Of a stretch of DNA of 64,000 bases, positions 55,567-62,782 are shown in pieces. The DNA comes from Bradyrhizobium murdochi (lineage in GTDB: Bacteria; Pseudomonadota; Alphaproteobacteria; Rhizobiales; Xanthobacteraceae). Below the pieces are notes generated by a model. The model ran no database searches, was not told the DNA's origin, and was given only the letters and a program-made list of their open reading frames with translations. The stretch covers positions 124,001 to 188,000 of the forward strand of contig NZ_AXAU01000008.1 of the NCBI RefSeq assembly GCF_000472965.1. The letters run 5' to 3'. The translations under genes were made by a program, and so were the position numbers. Numbering within the stretch: position 1 is the first letter of the stretch; each line of letters starts with the position of its first letter.

Positions 55567-56523
55567 ATGGCCAAATATCGACACGCCCTGCCGCAGCGCC
55601 GCGGTGGCGTTTTTCTCGCCGATGGCGGCATGGAAACCACGCTGATCTTCCATGAAGGCGTGGAGCTGCCGCATTTCGCCGCCTTTGTGCTGCTGGATAG
55701 CGCCGAAGGGCGGGAAAAGCTGAAGCAGTATTATGCCGCCTATCTCGCGGTCGCGCGCGAGCATGGGGTTGGCTTCGTGCTCGACAGCCCGACATGGCGT
55801 GCCAATCCGGATTGGGGCACCAAGCTCGGCTATGACGCGTCCGCGCTCGCTGGGATCAATGTCCGTTCGATTGCATTACTCGAGGAGCTGCGCACCGGCT
55901 GGGAGCGGCCAGGCGCACCCTGCGTCATCAGCGGCGCCATCGGTCCGCGCGGCGACGGCTACAAGGCAGGCAACATGCAGGCTGACGAAGCCGAGGCCTA
56001 TCATCAGGCGCAGATTGCGGCCTTTGTCGAAGGCGGCGCCGACATGGTCACCGCCTATACCCTTACCAGCATCAATGAAGCGATCGGCATCGCTCGCGCA
56101 GCCAAGGCGCTGGGGATACCTGCGGCCATCTCGTTCACCGTGGAGACCAATGGCCGCCTGGTGAAAGGCGAAACGTTGCGTGAGGCGATCGAGACCGTGG
56201 ATCGCGAGACAGATGGTGCGCCCGAATACTTCCTGATCAACTGTGCGCACCCAACGCATTTCGAAGACGCGTTGAAGGCAGGCGAAGCCTGGACGGCACG
56301 CATTCATGGCATAAGGGCCAACGCCTCGAAAAAGAGCCATGCCGAACTCGACGAATCCGAAACGCTCGATGCGGGTGACCCGGCCGATCTCGGGCGGCGT
56401 TACCTTGCGCTCAGGAGCGCGTTTCCGACGATGCGCATTCTTGGCGGCTGCTGCGGCACCGATCACCGGCACGCCGCCGCCATTTGCGAGGCGTGCATAC
56501 CGCCGCGCACCCTCAGCGCTTAA
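55567..56523 (+). CDS. Homocysteine S-methyltransferase family protein
   Basis: The 318-residue protein has the MmuM/BHMT pattern: LADGGMETTLIF at the start, SGAIGPRGDGY, then the zinc cysteines in INCAHP and GGCCGTDHRH. It would transfer a methyl group, for instance from S-methylmethionine or betaine, to homocysteine. The donor is not predictable. It is divergent from a TetR gene. A clean terminator follows. ATG 55567 after GGAG is preferred to a longer frame from 55438. Confidence 0.9.
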   Translation: MAKYRHALPQRRGGVFLADGGMETTLIFHEGVELPHFAAFVLLDSAEGREKLKQYYAAYLAVAREHGVGFVLDSPTWRANPDWGTKLGYDASALAGINVRSIALLEELRTGWERPGAPCVISGAIGPRGDGYKAGNMQADEAEAYHQAQIAAFVEGGADMVTAYTLTSINEAIGIARAAKALGIPAAISFTVETNGRLVKGETLREAIETVDRETDGAPEYFLINCAHPTHFEDALKAGEAWTARIHGIRANASKKSHAELDESETLDAGDPADLGRRYLALRSAFPTMRILGGCCGTDHRHAAAICEACIPPRTLSA

Positions 56524-56529
56524 CTCAAA

Positions 56530-56559
56530 AAAATGGCCGGGATTGTTCCCGGCCATTTT
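56530..56559. terminator. Stem-loop terminator after methyltransferase gene
   Basis: The arms AAAATGGCCGGG and CCCGGCCATTTT pair perfectly over 12 bp around loop ATTGTT, with A- and T-runs at the outer ends. It can also end the OmpA-like transcript that converges on it. Confidence 0.92.
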
Positions 56560-56579
56560 ATGTTGATCGACTGCCAGGC

Positions 56580-58631
56580 TCAGCGCGGCGGCGCGGTGCA
56601 GGGCGGGGGCGGCGGCAGCGACGCCTGCCCGCCGCTGAGCAGCGGCGTGATGTTGCGGATGGTGACGCGCCGGTTGATCGGGCTCGGCCCGTCGGTCTGC
56701 TCCTTCAGGTACTGCTCGCCATAACCCTGTGAGGTCAGGTTTTCCGCTGGCACGTTGAACTGCTGCGTCAGCAAGGTGGCGGCGGATTCCGCACGGCGAT
56801 CCGACAGCGATAGATTGTCGACGTCGTTGCCGACCGCGTCGGTGTGGCCCTCGATCAGGAACACCGCGCGCGGGTTTTGTTGGATTGCGCGGTTGAGGCC
56901 GTCGGCAATCACCTGCAGCTTCGCCGCCTGATCGGGCGGGATTTCCCACGATCCGGTTTCGAAGTTGATGGTGTTGACGTCGATGCTCGGCATGCGCTGG
57001 CGCACGGTCGGGCTGTAACGGATTTCGTCCAGCGAATAACGCCGTTCGATCCGTTCCACCGGCGGCGCCATCAAGGTGTCGTAGATCACCTCCGGTTCCG
57101 CTTCCTCGGCATCGACGATATAGCGGTTATACGGGATGCGTATCGTGGGCGGCGGCAGCGCGACGAAGAAGCCGCCGGTCGCCCGCGGATCGCGGTAGCT
57201 GTTGTCGATGATGATGATCTCGCGGCCGCGCTCGTCGCGGCGGATACGCCGCAGCAACTGGCCGTCGCGGCCCATCACGGTGATGACCTGGGTGCCGTCG
57301 GGCCTGATGACGACAGTACGGGTCTCGCCGCCGACGGTCTGGGTCTGGATGTCGCGTGCGCCATAGCGGAAGCGCTCGACCTCGTTGTGACGGACATAGG
57401 CCTGTCCGCCTGGATCGCGAACGATGATCCGGCCGGGTTCGGTGATAACCGTGCGGCCGCCTTCCTGAACTTCGCGACGCTGGCCGCGGAAGTCGTCGAG
57501 GCGCTGCGGCCCTGTAGCCCGAGTACCCGGGGCGATCACCCTGAGCGCCTCTTGGGTCGGAGGAGGCGGCGCCGGCAGTGGTGCCGTGACCTGCGGCGCA
57601 CGCTGGAACGCCGGCGCGACCGTTGGCGGTGCGTTCTGGACCCGGCCGGGAGGCGGCGTCGCAGCCGGGGCAGCGGGCACGGCGGTCGGCGCCGCGGGCG
57701 CGGTCGTGGTGCCCGGAGCCGCCGGAGCGCCGGCAGCCGGGGGTGCCGTCGGCGTCGCAGTCGGCGCCGTTCCAGCGGGGGCGCCGGCGGGAGGCGGTGC
57801 GCCGGGGCGGGCCGTCGGTGGCGTTGGCGTCGGCGTTGGGGCGCCTGCGGCCGGAGGCGGTGTGCCGGGGCGTCCCTGCGGTGTAGTCGGGGCTCCCGCC
57901 GCCGGAGGCGTCGTCGGGGTCGGAGTACCCGCGGCTGGTGGCGTCGTGGGCGGGGCGCCGGGACGCGCCGGTGGCGCGGCCGTGCCGGGCGTTGGGGCCG
58001 TCGTCGGCGACGCGGCTGGAGCCGGTGTCGGCGAAGGTCTCGTGCCGGCCGCCGGGGGTGGCGGCACGGGAGACGGTGTCCCTTTCTGAGCGGAAGGCGG
58101 TGTTGGTGTCGGCGTCGGTGCCGCCGGCTGCTTCGGCGCAGTGGGAGCTGCCGCGGGTGGCGGAGGCGGTGGTGGGGTCGGACGCGCGGGTGCCGCCGCG
58201 GGAGGTGGCGGTGTCGGAGTCGGACGCGCGGGCGCGGCCGCAGGAGGCGGCGGCGGAGGCGGTGTTGGACGCGGCGGCGCGGCTGCCGGAGGAGGCGGCG
58301 CCGGCGTTGGACGCGGCGGCGGCGCAGCCGCTGGTGGCGGGGGCGTCGGTGCCTGGCGTGGCGGTGGGGCAGCCGCCGGTGGTGGTGGAGCAGGCGTGGG
58401 ACGCGGAGGCGGCGCCGCGGCGGGAGGCGGCGGAGCAGGCGTCGGTCGGCTAGGAGCGGCGGCCGGCGGCGGTGCGCCCTTCGGCGGCGGTTGCTGCCCC
58501 TTGCCTTTGCCGTCCTCTTCCTTGGCTTGCGCCAGGACGAGCGGAGCGGTCTGGGCATGCGATGCGGAGCTCGCTAGCTGCGTTACCGACAGGGCAGTTG
58601 TGGCAAGCAGCACGATGCGAAGGTTTGTCAT
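56580..58631 (-). CDS. OmpA-domain protein with very long proline/alanine-rich linker
   Basis: The 683-residue protein has a signal peptide (cleavage near ASHAQ), and residues about 47-350 are nearly all Pro, Ala, Thr and Gly in loose repeats such as PPPPAAAPPPRPTPA. The C-terminal OmpA domain (about 550-670) has INFETGSWEIPPDQ, LIEGHTDAVGND, LSDRRAESAATLL and GYGEQYL, the peptidoglycan-binding pattern. It probably anchors the outer envelope to peptidoglycan with an extended, flexible spacer. The middle region (about 370-540) is unassigned. It is preceded by a 17-bp tandem duplication. Confidence 0.85.
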   Translation of the reverse strand: MTNLRIVLLATTALSVTQLASSASHAQTAPLVLAQAKEEDGKGKGQQPPPKGAPPPAAAPSRPTPAPPPPAAAPPPRPTPAPPPPAAAPPPRQAPTPPPPAAAPPPRPTPAPPPPAAAPPRPTPPPPPPPAAAPARPTPTPPPPAAAPARPTPPPPPPPAAAPTAPKQPAAPTPTPTPPSAQKGTPSPVPPPPAAGTRPSPTPAPAASPTTAPTPGTAAPPARPGAPPTTPPAAGTPTPTTPPAAGAPTTPQGRPGTPPPAAGAPTPTPTPPTARPGAPPPAGAPAGTAPTATPTAPPAAGAPAAPGTTTAPAAPTAVPAAPAATPPPGRVQNAPPTVAPAFQRAPQVTAPLPAPPPPTQEALRVIAPGTRATGPQRLDDFRGQRREVQEGGRTVITEPGRIIVRDPGGQAYVRHNEVERFRYGARDIQTQTVGGETRTVVIRPDGTQVITVMGRDGQLLRRIRRDERGREIIIIDNSYRDPRATGGFFVALPPPTIRIPYNRYIVDAEEAEPEVIYDTLMAPPVERIERRYSLDEIRYSPTVRQRMPSIDVNTINFETGSWEIPPDQAAKLQVIADGLNRAIQQNPRAVFLIEGHTDAVGNDVDNLSLSDRRAESAATLLTQQFNVPAENLTSQGYGEQYLKEQTDGPSPINRRVTIRNITPLLSGGQASLPPPPPCTAPPR

Positions 58632-58649
58632 GATGTCCTTTGGTCTCCG

Positions 58650-58683
58650 GAAAAGGCCTGGCAGTGGAAAAGGCCTGGCAGTA
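58650..58683. repeat. Perfect 17-bp tandem duplication in ompA-like leader
   Basis: Two adjacent identical copies of GGAAAAGGCCTGGCAGT occupy 58650-58666 and 58667-58683, 19 bases upstream of the start codon at 58631. Copy-number change here would alter the leader length without touching the coding sequence. Confidence 0.85.
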
Positions 58684-58857
58684 ACGGCAGTGCCGTATTG
58701 ACGTATCAGTTGGTCGATCAGCAGCTAATCATTAGGCCGGATTGTGGCGGCTTACAAATCGCCCGTAGCCTTTTATTTCATGAAAGCAAAGGGTTGCATG
58801 GCCCCTTGTTCATTGCGCGTTCAGACGGTGCTTTCAAAGTTTGTTTCAAAGCTTGTA

Positions 58858-59088
58858 TCATTCGGTCCCCGGATCGGTGGCTGGGTTAGGCGTTCGCGGG
58901 CCATTCGGCCCACGCACCGGTAGCTCGTCTGGCATCTCGCCCGGCAATTCCCGCGGCTGGGGCGGCCGGCCCGGTTCATGCACCGGTGGCGGCACCTCCG
59001 GACGAGGACGGCCCGGTGGCTCCTCGCGCGGCGGCTCGGTCGGTTGTCCCGGTGTCGCCGGCGGTACTTCCGGCGGTTCAATCGGCAT
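58858..59088 (-). CDS. Small proline-rich protein
   Basis: The 76-residue product begins MPIEPPEVPPATPGQPTEPP and is about 40% proline, with acidic patches and ending TPNPATDPGTE. It has no signal peptide or helix. Similar small proline-rich open frames are frequent in Bradyrhizobium, as far as I recall, and none is characterised. It is probably disordered. GGGAG lies five bases before the ATG, but inside a perfect hairpin. Confidence 0.65.
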   Translation of the reverse strand: MPIEPPEVPPATPGQPTEPPREEPPGRPRPEVPPPVHEPGRPPQPRELPGEMPDELPVRGPNGPRTPNPATDPGTE

Positions 59089-59093
59089 CAGAT

Positions 59094-59117
59094 CTCCCGG
59101 ACTGCAAGTTCCGGGAG
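59094..59117 (-). promoter_or_regulatory. Hairpin that sequesters the ribosome-binding site of the small proline-rich gene
   Basis: On the minus strand, CTCCCGGA pairs with TCCGGGAG over 8 perfect base pairs around an eight-base loop. GGGAG, the ribosome site, is in the 3' arm, and the start codon follows five bases later. The structure should lower translation until it is opened by protein, temperature, a small RNA or a coupled ribosome. Confidence 0.55.
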
Positions 59118-59171
59118 CGATAACGGCGACGCGGGCGTCAAGTTCCCGCATGATCCAATAATGGAACCGAG

Positions 59172-59558
59172 CTACTCGGGTGCGTGGCAGACGGCCTCGA
59201 TGTTGTGGCCGTCCGGATCGAGCACGAACGCGCCGTAATAGTTCGGATGATAGATCGCGCGGATCCCGGGCGGACCGTTGTCGCGCCCGCCCGCGGCCAT
59301 AGCCGCCTTGTAGAAGGCATCAACCGTGGCGCGGTCCTTCGCCACGATCGCGACATGCAGCGGCTTGTCCAGTCCGCCCTCGCCGCCGATCCAGAAATCG
59401 GGCTTGCCGTTGGCGCCGAAACCTGCGGCGGGCTGCTCGCCTGGGCGGTCCTGCTTGACTTCCATCACGAGAGCATAATCGAGCGGCGCCAGCGCCTTCA
59501 CATAGAAGGCCTTCGAGCGCTCATAGTCGGAAACCGGAAATCCGATGTGGTCGATCAT
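59172..59558 (-). CDS. Glyoxalase/bleomycin-resistance family (VOC) protein
   Basis: The 128-residue protein has the VOC fold: IDHIGFPVSDYERSKAFYV at the start, with metal-binding H4, HVAIVAKDRATVDAFY in the middle and AFVLDPDGHNIEAVCH at the end. This places conserved metal ligands H, H and E in the usual spots. The reaction cannot be predicted from sequence. ATG 59558 follows AGGAGA. Confidence 0.9.
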   Translation of the reverse strand: MIDHIGFPVSDYERSKAFYVKALAPLDYALVMEVKQDRPGEQPAAGFGANGKPDFWIGGEGGLDKPLHVAIVAKDRATVDAFYKAAMAAGGRDNGPPGIRAIYHPNYYGAFVLDPDGHNIEAVCHAPE

Positions 59559-59600
59559 CAAGCTCTCCTGCGGTTTGAGGGATGGGTTTGCAACGGAAAT

Positions 59601-60461
59601 TCAGCCTCGCGCCAATAGCGTGTTGCTGCGGGTCTTGCCGGTCTCGGCATAACCCCGCGAGCGCATGTCGGCGATGCAGTCTTGCTGCCATTCGTCCTTC
59701 GACAGATGCTCGATCACGATCGCGCGCGGCCACAGCGTTTGCGGAGCCTCGGCGAAGAAGCCGGTTAGCACGCGATCCTCAAATCCTTCGACGTCGATCT
59801 TGAGCGCGTCGACATGCGAGACACCAGCCTCCTCGAGGATGCGCTGCAGTCGCAGCGACGGTACCTTGATCGCCTTGCCGGAAGCCCCGCTTGATACGAT
59901 GTGGCTGGCGCCGAGATTGTCGCCATCGGTTTCGATCATCAACTCGCCATCGGCGGGACCGGCGGCGGCCGCGACCAGCCGCACCTGCCTGTAGCCGGAG
60001 GCGGCGTTGTTGAAGGCAAGCCGCCCATGGGTCACCGGGTGCGGCTCGATTGCGATCACCTTGCCGCCGGCGCCGACATGGCGCGCCAGCGCAAGCGCGT
60101 AGGTGCCGACATTGGCGCCGACATCGACGAATACGCCGTCGGCGGGCACATGCGCACGGAGAAAATTCAGTTCTTCGAGATTGTAGTCTGGATTGAACAG
60201 CGCACCGCGCTCGGTGGCGCTGGCCTGATGATAGAAGCGGAACGAAGCGCCCTGGTATTGCACGTCGACAGGCCCTGTCCGCAACAGGTTCACCATCCGC
60301 GACAGCATCGGCCGGAACGCACCGCGTTTCAGCCGCGAGCGGTGGGCCAGCGAGATAATGGCGGCCTGTGCGGCATTCGGGGCGAACGCGCCGAACGGCG
60401 CGGGCGAAGGGTCGTTATCGGGCGTCAAACGGTGGTCCTCGGGTAGAAGCGGCGCATGCAT
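59601..60461 (-). CDS. FkbM family methyltransferase
   Basis: The 286-residue protein has a SAM-binding motif VFVDVGANVGTYALALARHV, then VIAIEPHPVTHGRLAFN and DALKIDVEGFEDRVLTGF, the FkbM signature. FkbM methyltransferases usually O-methylate sugars or small molecules. There is no adjacent glycosyltransferase, so the acceptor is unknown. It is separated from the ABC transporter by repeat C3. Confidence 0.9.
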   Translation of the reverse strand: MHAPLLPEDHRLTPDNDPSPAPFGAFAPNAAQAAIISLAHRSRLKRGAFRPMLSRMVNLLRTGPVDVQYQGASFRFYHQASATERGALFNPDYNLEELNFLRAHVPADGVFVDVGANVGTYALALARHVGAGGKVIAIEPHPVTHGRLAFNNAASGYRQVRLVAAAAGPADGELMIETDGDNLGASHIVSSGASGKAIKVPSLRLQRILEEAGVSHVDALKIDVEGFEDRVLTGFFAEAPQTLWPRAIVIEHLSKDEWQQDCIADMRSRGYAETGKTRSNTLLARG

Positions 60462-60550
60462 AGCCGGTTTTACGGCAGCGAAACAGGTTCAATTTCTGTT
60501 GCGATCGATCGGTCTGCAAAGGCGGGGCACCGGTACGTTGCGGCCTATCT

Positions 60551-60630
60551 GCGTCATTGCGAGCGCAGCAAAGCAATCCATAGCGCGGCGAGTGAGGAGC
60601 TGGATTGCTTCGCTGCGCTCGCAATGACGG
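60551..60630. repeat. Palindromic repeat family C, full copy 3
   Basis: GCGTCATTGCGAGCGCAGC and GCTGCGCTCGCAATGACGG pair at the ends, with AAGCAATCCA and TGGATTGCTT inside. It occupies the gap between the FkbM gene and the ABC transporter. Confidence 0.85.
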
Positions 60631-60669
60631 GCTGGATGGATCGTGCGCGCCACTCGGCGAGAAAGAGAC

Positions 60670-62664
60670 CTACGCCGCCTTGTTCGCAGCTTTCCGATGG
60701 CGCAGGAAGCGACCGAGCAGGCGGCGTTGGTCCTTGCGCGGAATCAGGTCGACGTCACTGACTAACTTGGCGCCGCCCTTGCGTCGCTCCAGCACGATCT
60801 TGCGGCTATGGAACGCCTCCAACTCGGCGCGATGGGCGACGCTGACGATGGTGGCGTTCGGCAATTCCTTGATGACGAGGTCCATCATCTTGTCCTGGCT
60901 CTTCTCGTCGAGCGCCGACGTCGCCTCGTCCAGTACCACGATGTCGGGATTGTGCAACAGGAGGCGCGCAAACGCCAGCCGCTGCTTTTCGCCGCCGGAT
61001 AACGTCTGGTCCCATGGTCCCTCTTCCTCGATCTTCTCTTTGAGATGGTCGAGGCCGACCTTGTGCAGGGCGTCACAGATCTGTTCGGTAAGCCAGTCCT
61101 CGGCAGCGCCGGGATAGGTAATCGCGCGGCGCAGCGTGCCGGAGGGGATGTAGGGTTTTTGCGGCAGCATGAAGAGCCGGCGGTCGGGATGGAAATTGAC
61201 GCTGCCGCCGCCCCAGGGCCACAGCCCGGCCAGCGCGCGAACCAGCGTGCTCTTGCCGGTGCCGGATTCGCCGGCCACCAGCAGTCGCTCGCCGGGTTCG
61301 ATCACCACTTCGGTGTCGTCAACCACGGCGGTGCCATCGTCGAGAGACACCGAGAGATCGTTGAGGCTCAGCATGGCGCCGCCTTCCGTCTTCCCACGCT
61401 GGATGCGGCCGATGCCGTCGCCCTGCTCGGCACGCTCCAGGCCGTCGAGCGACATCATCAGCGAAGCGATGCGGCGCGCGCAGGCGTTCCAGTCGGCCAG
61501 CCGGGGATAATTATCGACCAGCCAGCCGAACGCGGTTTGCACGATGGTGAAGGCGGATGCCGCCTGCATCACCTGGCCCAGCGTCATGCTGCCCTCGAGA
61601 AATTTTGGCGCGCATAATAATATCGGAACCACCGGAGCGATGAGGTGCGATCCCTGCGACACCAGCGTGGTGCGCATGTGCTGTCCGGCGAGCCGCGCCC
61701 ATTGCTGCAGCACTTTTGAGAATGTCTTGTTGATGCCGTCGCGCTCTTCCTCTTCGCCGCCGAGCAGCGCGATGCTCTCGCCGTTCTCGCGCACGCGGGT
61801 CAGGACATAGCGGTATTCGGCCTCGGCCTGGTTCTTGTTTTCGGACACCTGCACGAAGCTTCGTCCGATCGCCGTGATCGAGCCCGAAGCGATCGCAGCG
61901 TAGATGATCGCGGCGATCACGAGGAAGCCGGGGATGGTGACCGTCGAGTCGGCCAGCGTGATCGTGAGCGCTCCGCCGATGGTCCAGAGCACCACGATGA
62001 AGGTGGCGGCTGACAGAAATGCCGATGTGACGCCGGCAACGAAATCCACCGGCGAATCGGTTGCGATCCGCAAATCCTCCGCGATGCGGTATTCGGGATT
62101 CTGATGATCGCCGCCGACCAGGTTGAGTTGATAGTAGCGGCCGTTGGCCAGCCAGCGCGAGATCACCGCATTCGTGAGCCAGGCGCGCCAGCGCCGTTGA
62201 ATGCCCATGCGGGCGAACACCTGGGCCATGCCAAGCAACGTGCTGCCGATGGCCAGCGGAAAGAACACCGCGGTGAGAAAATAGACGGTCGCGGCGTCGC
62301 GCCTTTCGATAGCGTCGAAGATTGCGCGATGCCAGACATTGATGCCGTACTGAAATCCGACATTGGTGACGATCAGGAGCAGCAGGCTGATCGATAGCAG
62401 CCACGCCAGCCGGTCGCCGCCGCTGCCCCAGTAGCCGCGCGCGCTGATCCAGAACCGGGTCAGCAGATAATTTTTGCGGGCCTGCTCAGCCTCCTCCGGA
62501 GACATTTCCGGATCGGGCTCGACGACCTCCGGCGGCGGCGGTTCGACACGTTCGCCGCCTTCCGCCGTGACATCCACGAACTCCGAATCTTCTTGCTGCT
62601 CAGGGGATTTCTTGGCTGAGGATTTCCTGACAGATGGCTTGGGCTTCACATCGGATCTGGCCAT
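60670..62664 (-). CDS. SbmA/BacA-like ABC transporter (ABCD/YddA type)
   Basis: The 664-residue protein has a cytoplasmic, acidic and lysine-rich N-terminal extension (about residues 1-65) and a six-helix SbmA/BacA-like membrane domain, including NPEYRIAEDLRIATDS and the ENKNQAEAEYRY turn. A fused ATPase follows, with Walker A VAGESGTGKSTLV, signature TLSGGEKQRLAFARLL and Walker B IVVLDEATSALDEKS. It resembles BclA, a Bradyrhizobium importer of antimicrobial peptides needed for tolerance to plant NCR peptides. Whether this is BclA or a paralogue cannot be settled here. Confidence 0.88.
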   Translation of the reverse strand: MARSDVKPKPSVRKSSAKKSPEQQEDSEFVDVTAEGGERVEPPPPEVVEPDPEMSPEEAEQARKNYLLTRFWISARGYWGSGGDRLAWLLSISLLLLIVTNVGFQYGINVWHRAIFDAIERRDAATVYFLTAVFFPLAIGSTLLGMAQVFARMGIQRRWRAWLTNAVISRWLANGRYYQLNLVGGDHQNPEYRIAEDLRIATDSPVDFVAGVTSAFLSAATFIVVLWTIGGALTITLADSTVTIPGFLVIAAIIYAAIASGSITAIGRSFVQVSENKNQAEAEYRYVLTRVRENGESIALLGGEEEERDGINKTFSKVLQQWARLAGQHMRTTLVSQGSHLIAPVVPILLCAPKFLEGSMTLGQVMQAASAFTIVQTAFGWLVDNYPRLADWNACARRIASLMMSLDGLERAEQGDGIGRIQRGKTEGGAMLSLNDLSVSLDDGTAVVDDTEVVIEPGERLLVAGESGTGKSTLVRALAGLWPWGGGSVNFHPDRRLFMLPQKPYIPSGTLRRAITYPGAAEDWLTEQICDALHKVGLDHLKEKIEEEGPWDQTLSGGEKQRLAFARLLLHNPDIVVLDEATSALDEKSQDKMMDLVIKELPNATIVSVAHRAELEAFHSRKIVLERRKGGAKLVSDVDLIPRKDQRRLLGRFLRHRKAANKAA

Positions 62665-62723
62665 GCCGCGATAACGTAAGGGAAATCAGATGGTTCCCGC
62701 TGGTAGTCTGAGTGTCCCTCGGC

Positions 62724-62739
62724 CGTCATTGCAATGACG
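62724..62739. repeat. Collapsed copy of repeat family C
   Basis: CGTCATTGCAATGACG is a perfect 16-base palindrome made of the two outer ends of family C joined without the interior. It lies between the ABC transporter start and the histidine kinase stop. Confidence 0.6.
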
Positions 62740-62782
62740 TGGAAAACGCCGAAGCCAATCATTGGCACTTACGGCGCCTGGA

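Noticed and set aside
56844..58577. 577-codon plus-strand open frame
   Set aside because: It is antisense to the OmpA-domain gene. Its sequence is arginine- and glycine-rich, as expected from the complement of a proline/alanine repeat, and no domain is seen.
56580..58631. Possible tandem non-coding repeat locus
   Set aside because: The repeats are codon-periodic and encode the proline/alanine linker of an OmpA protein.
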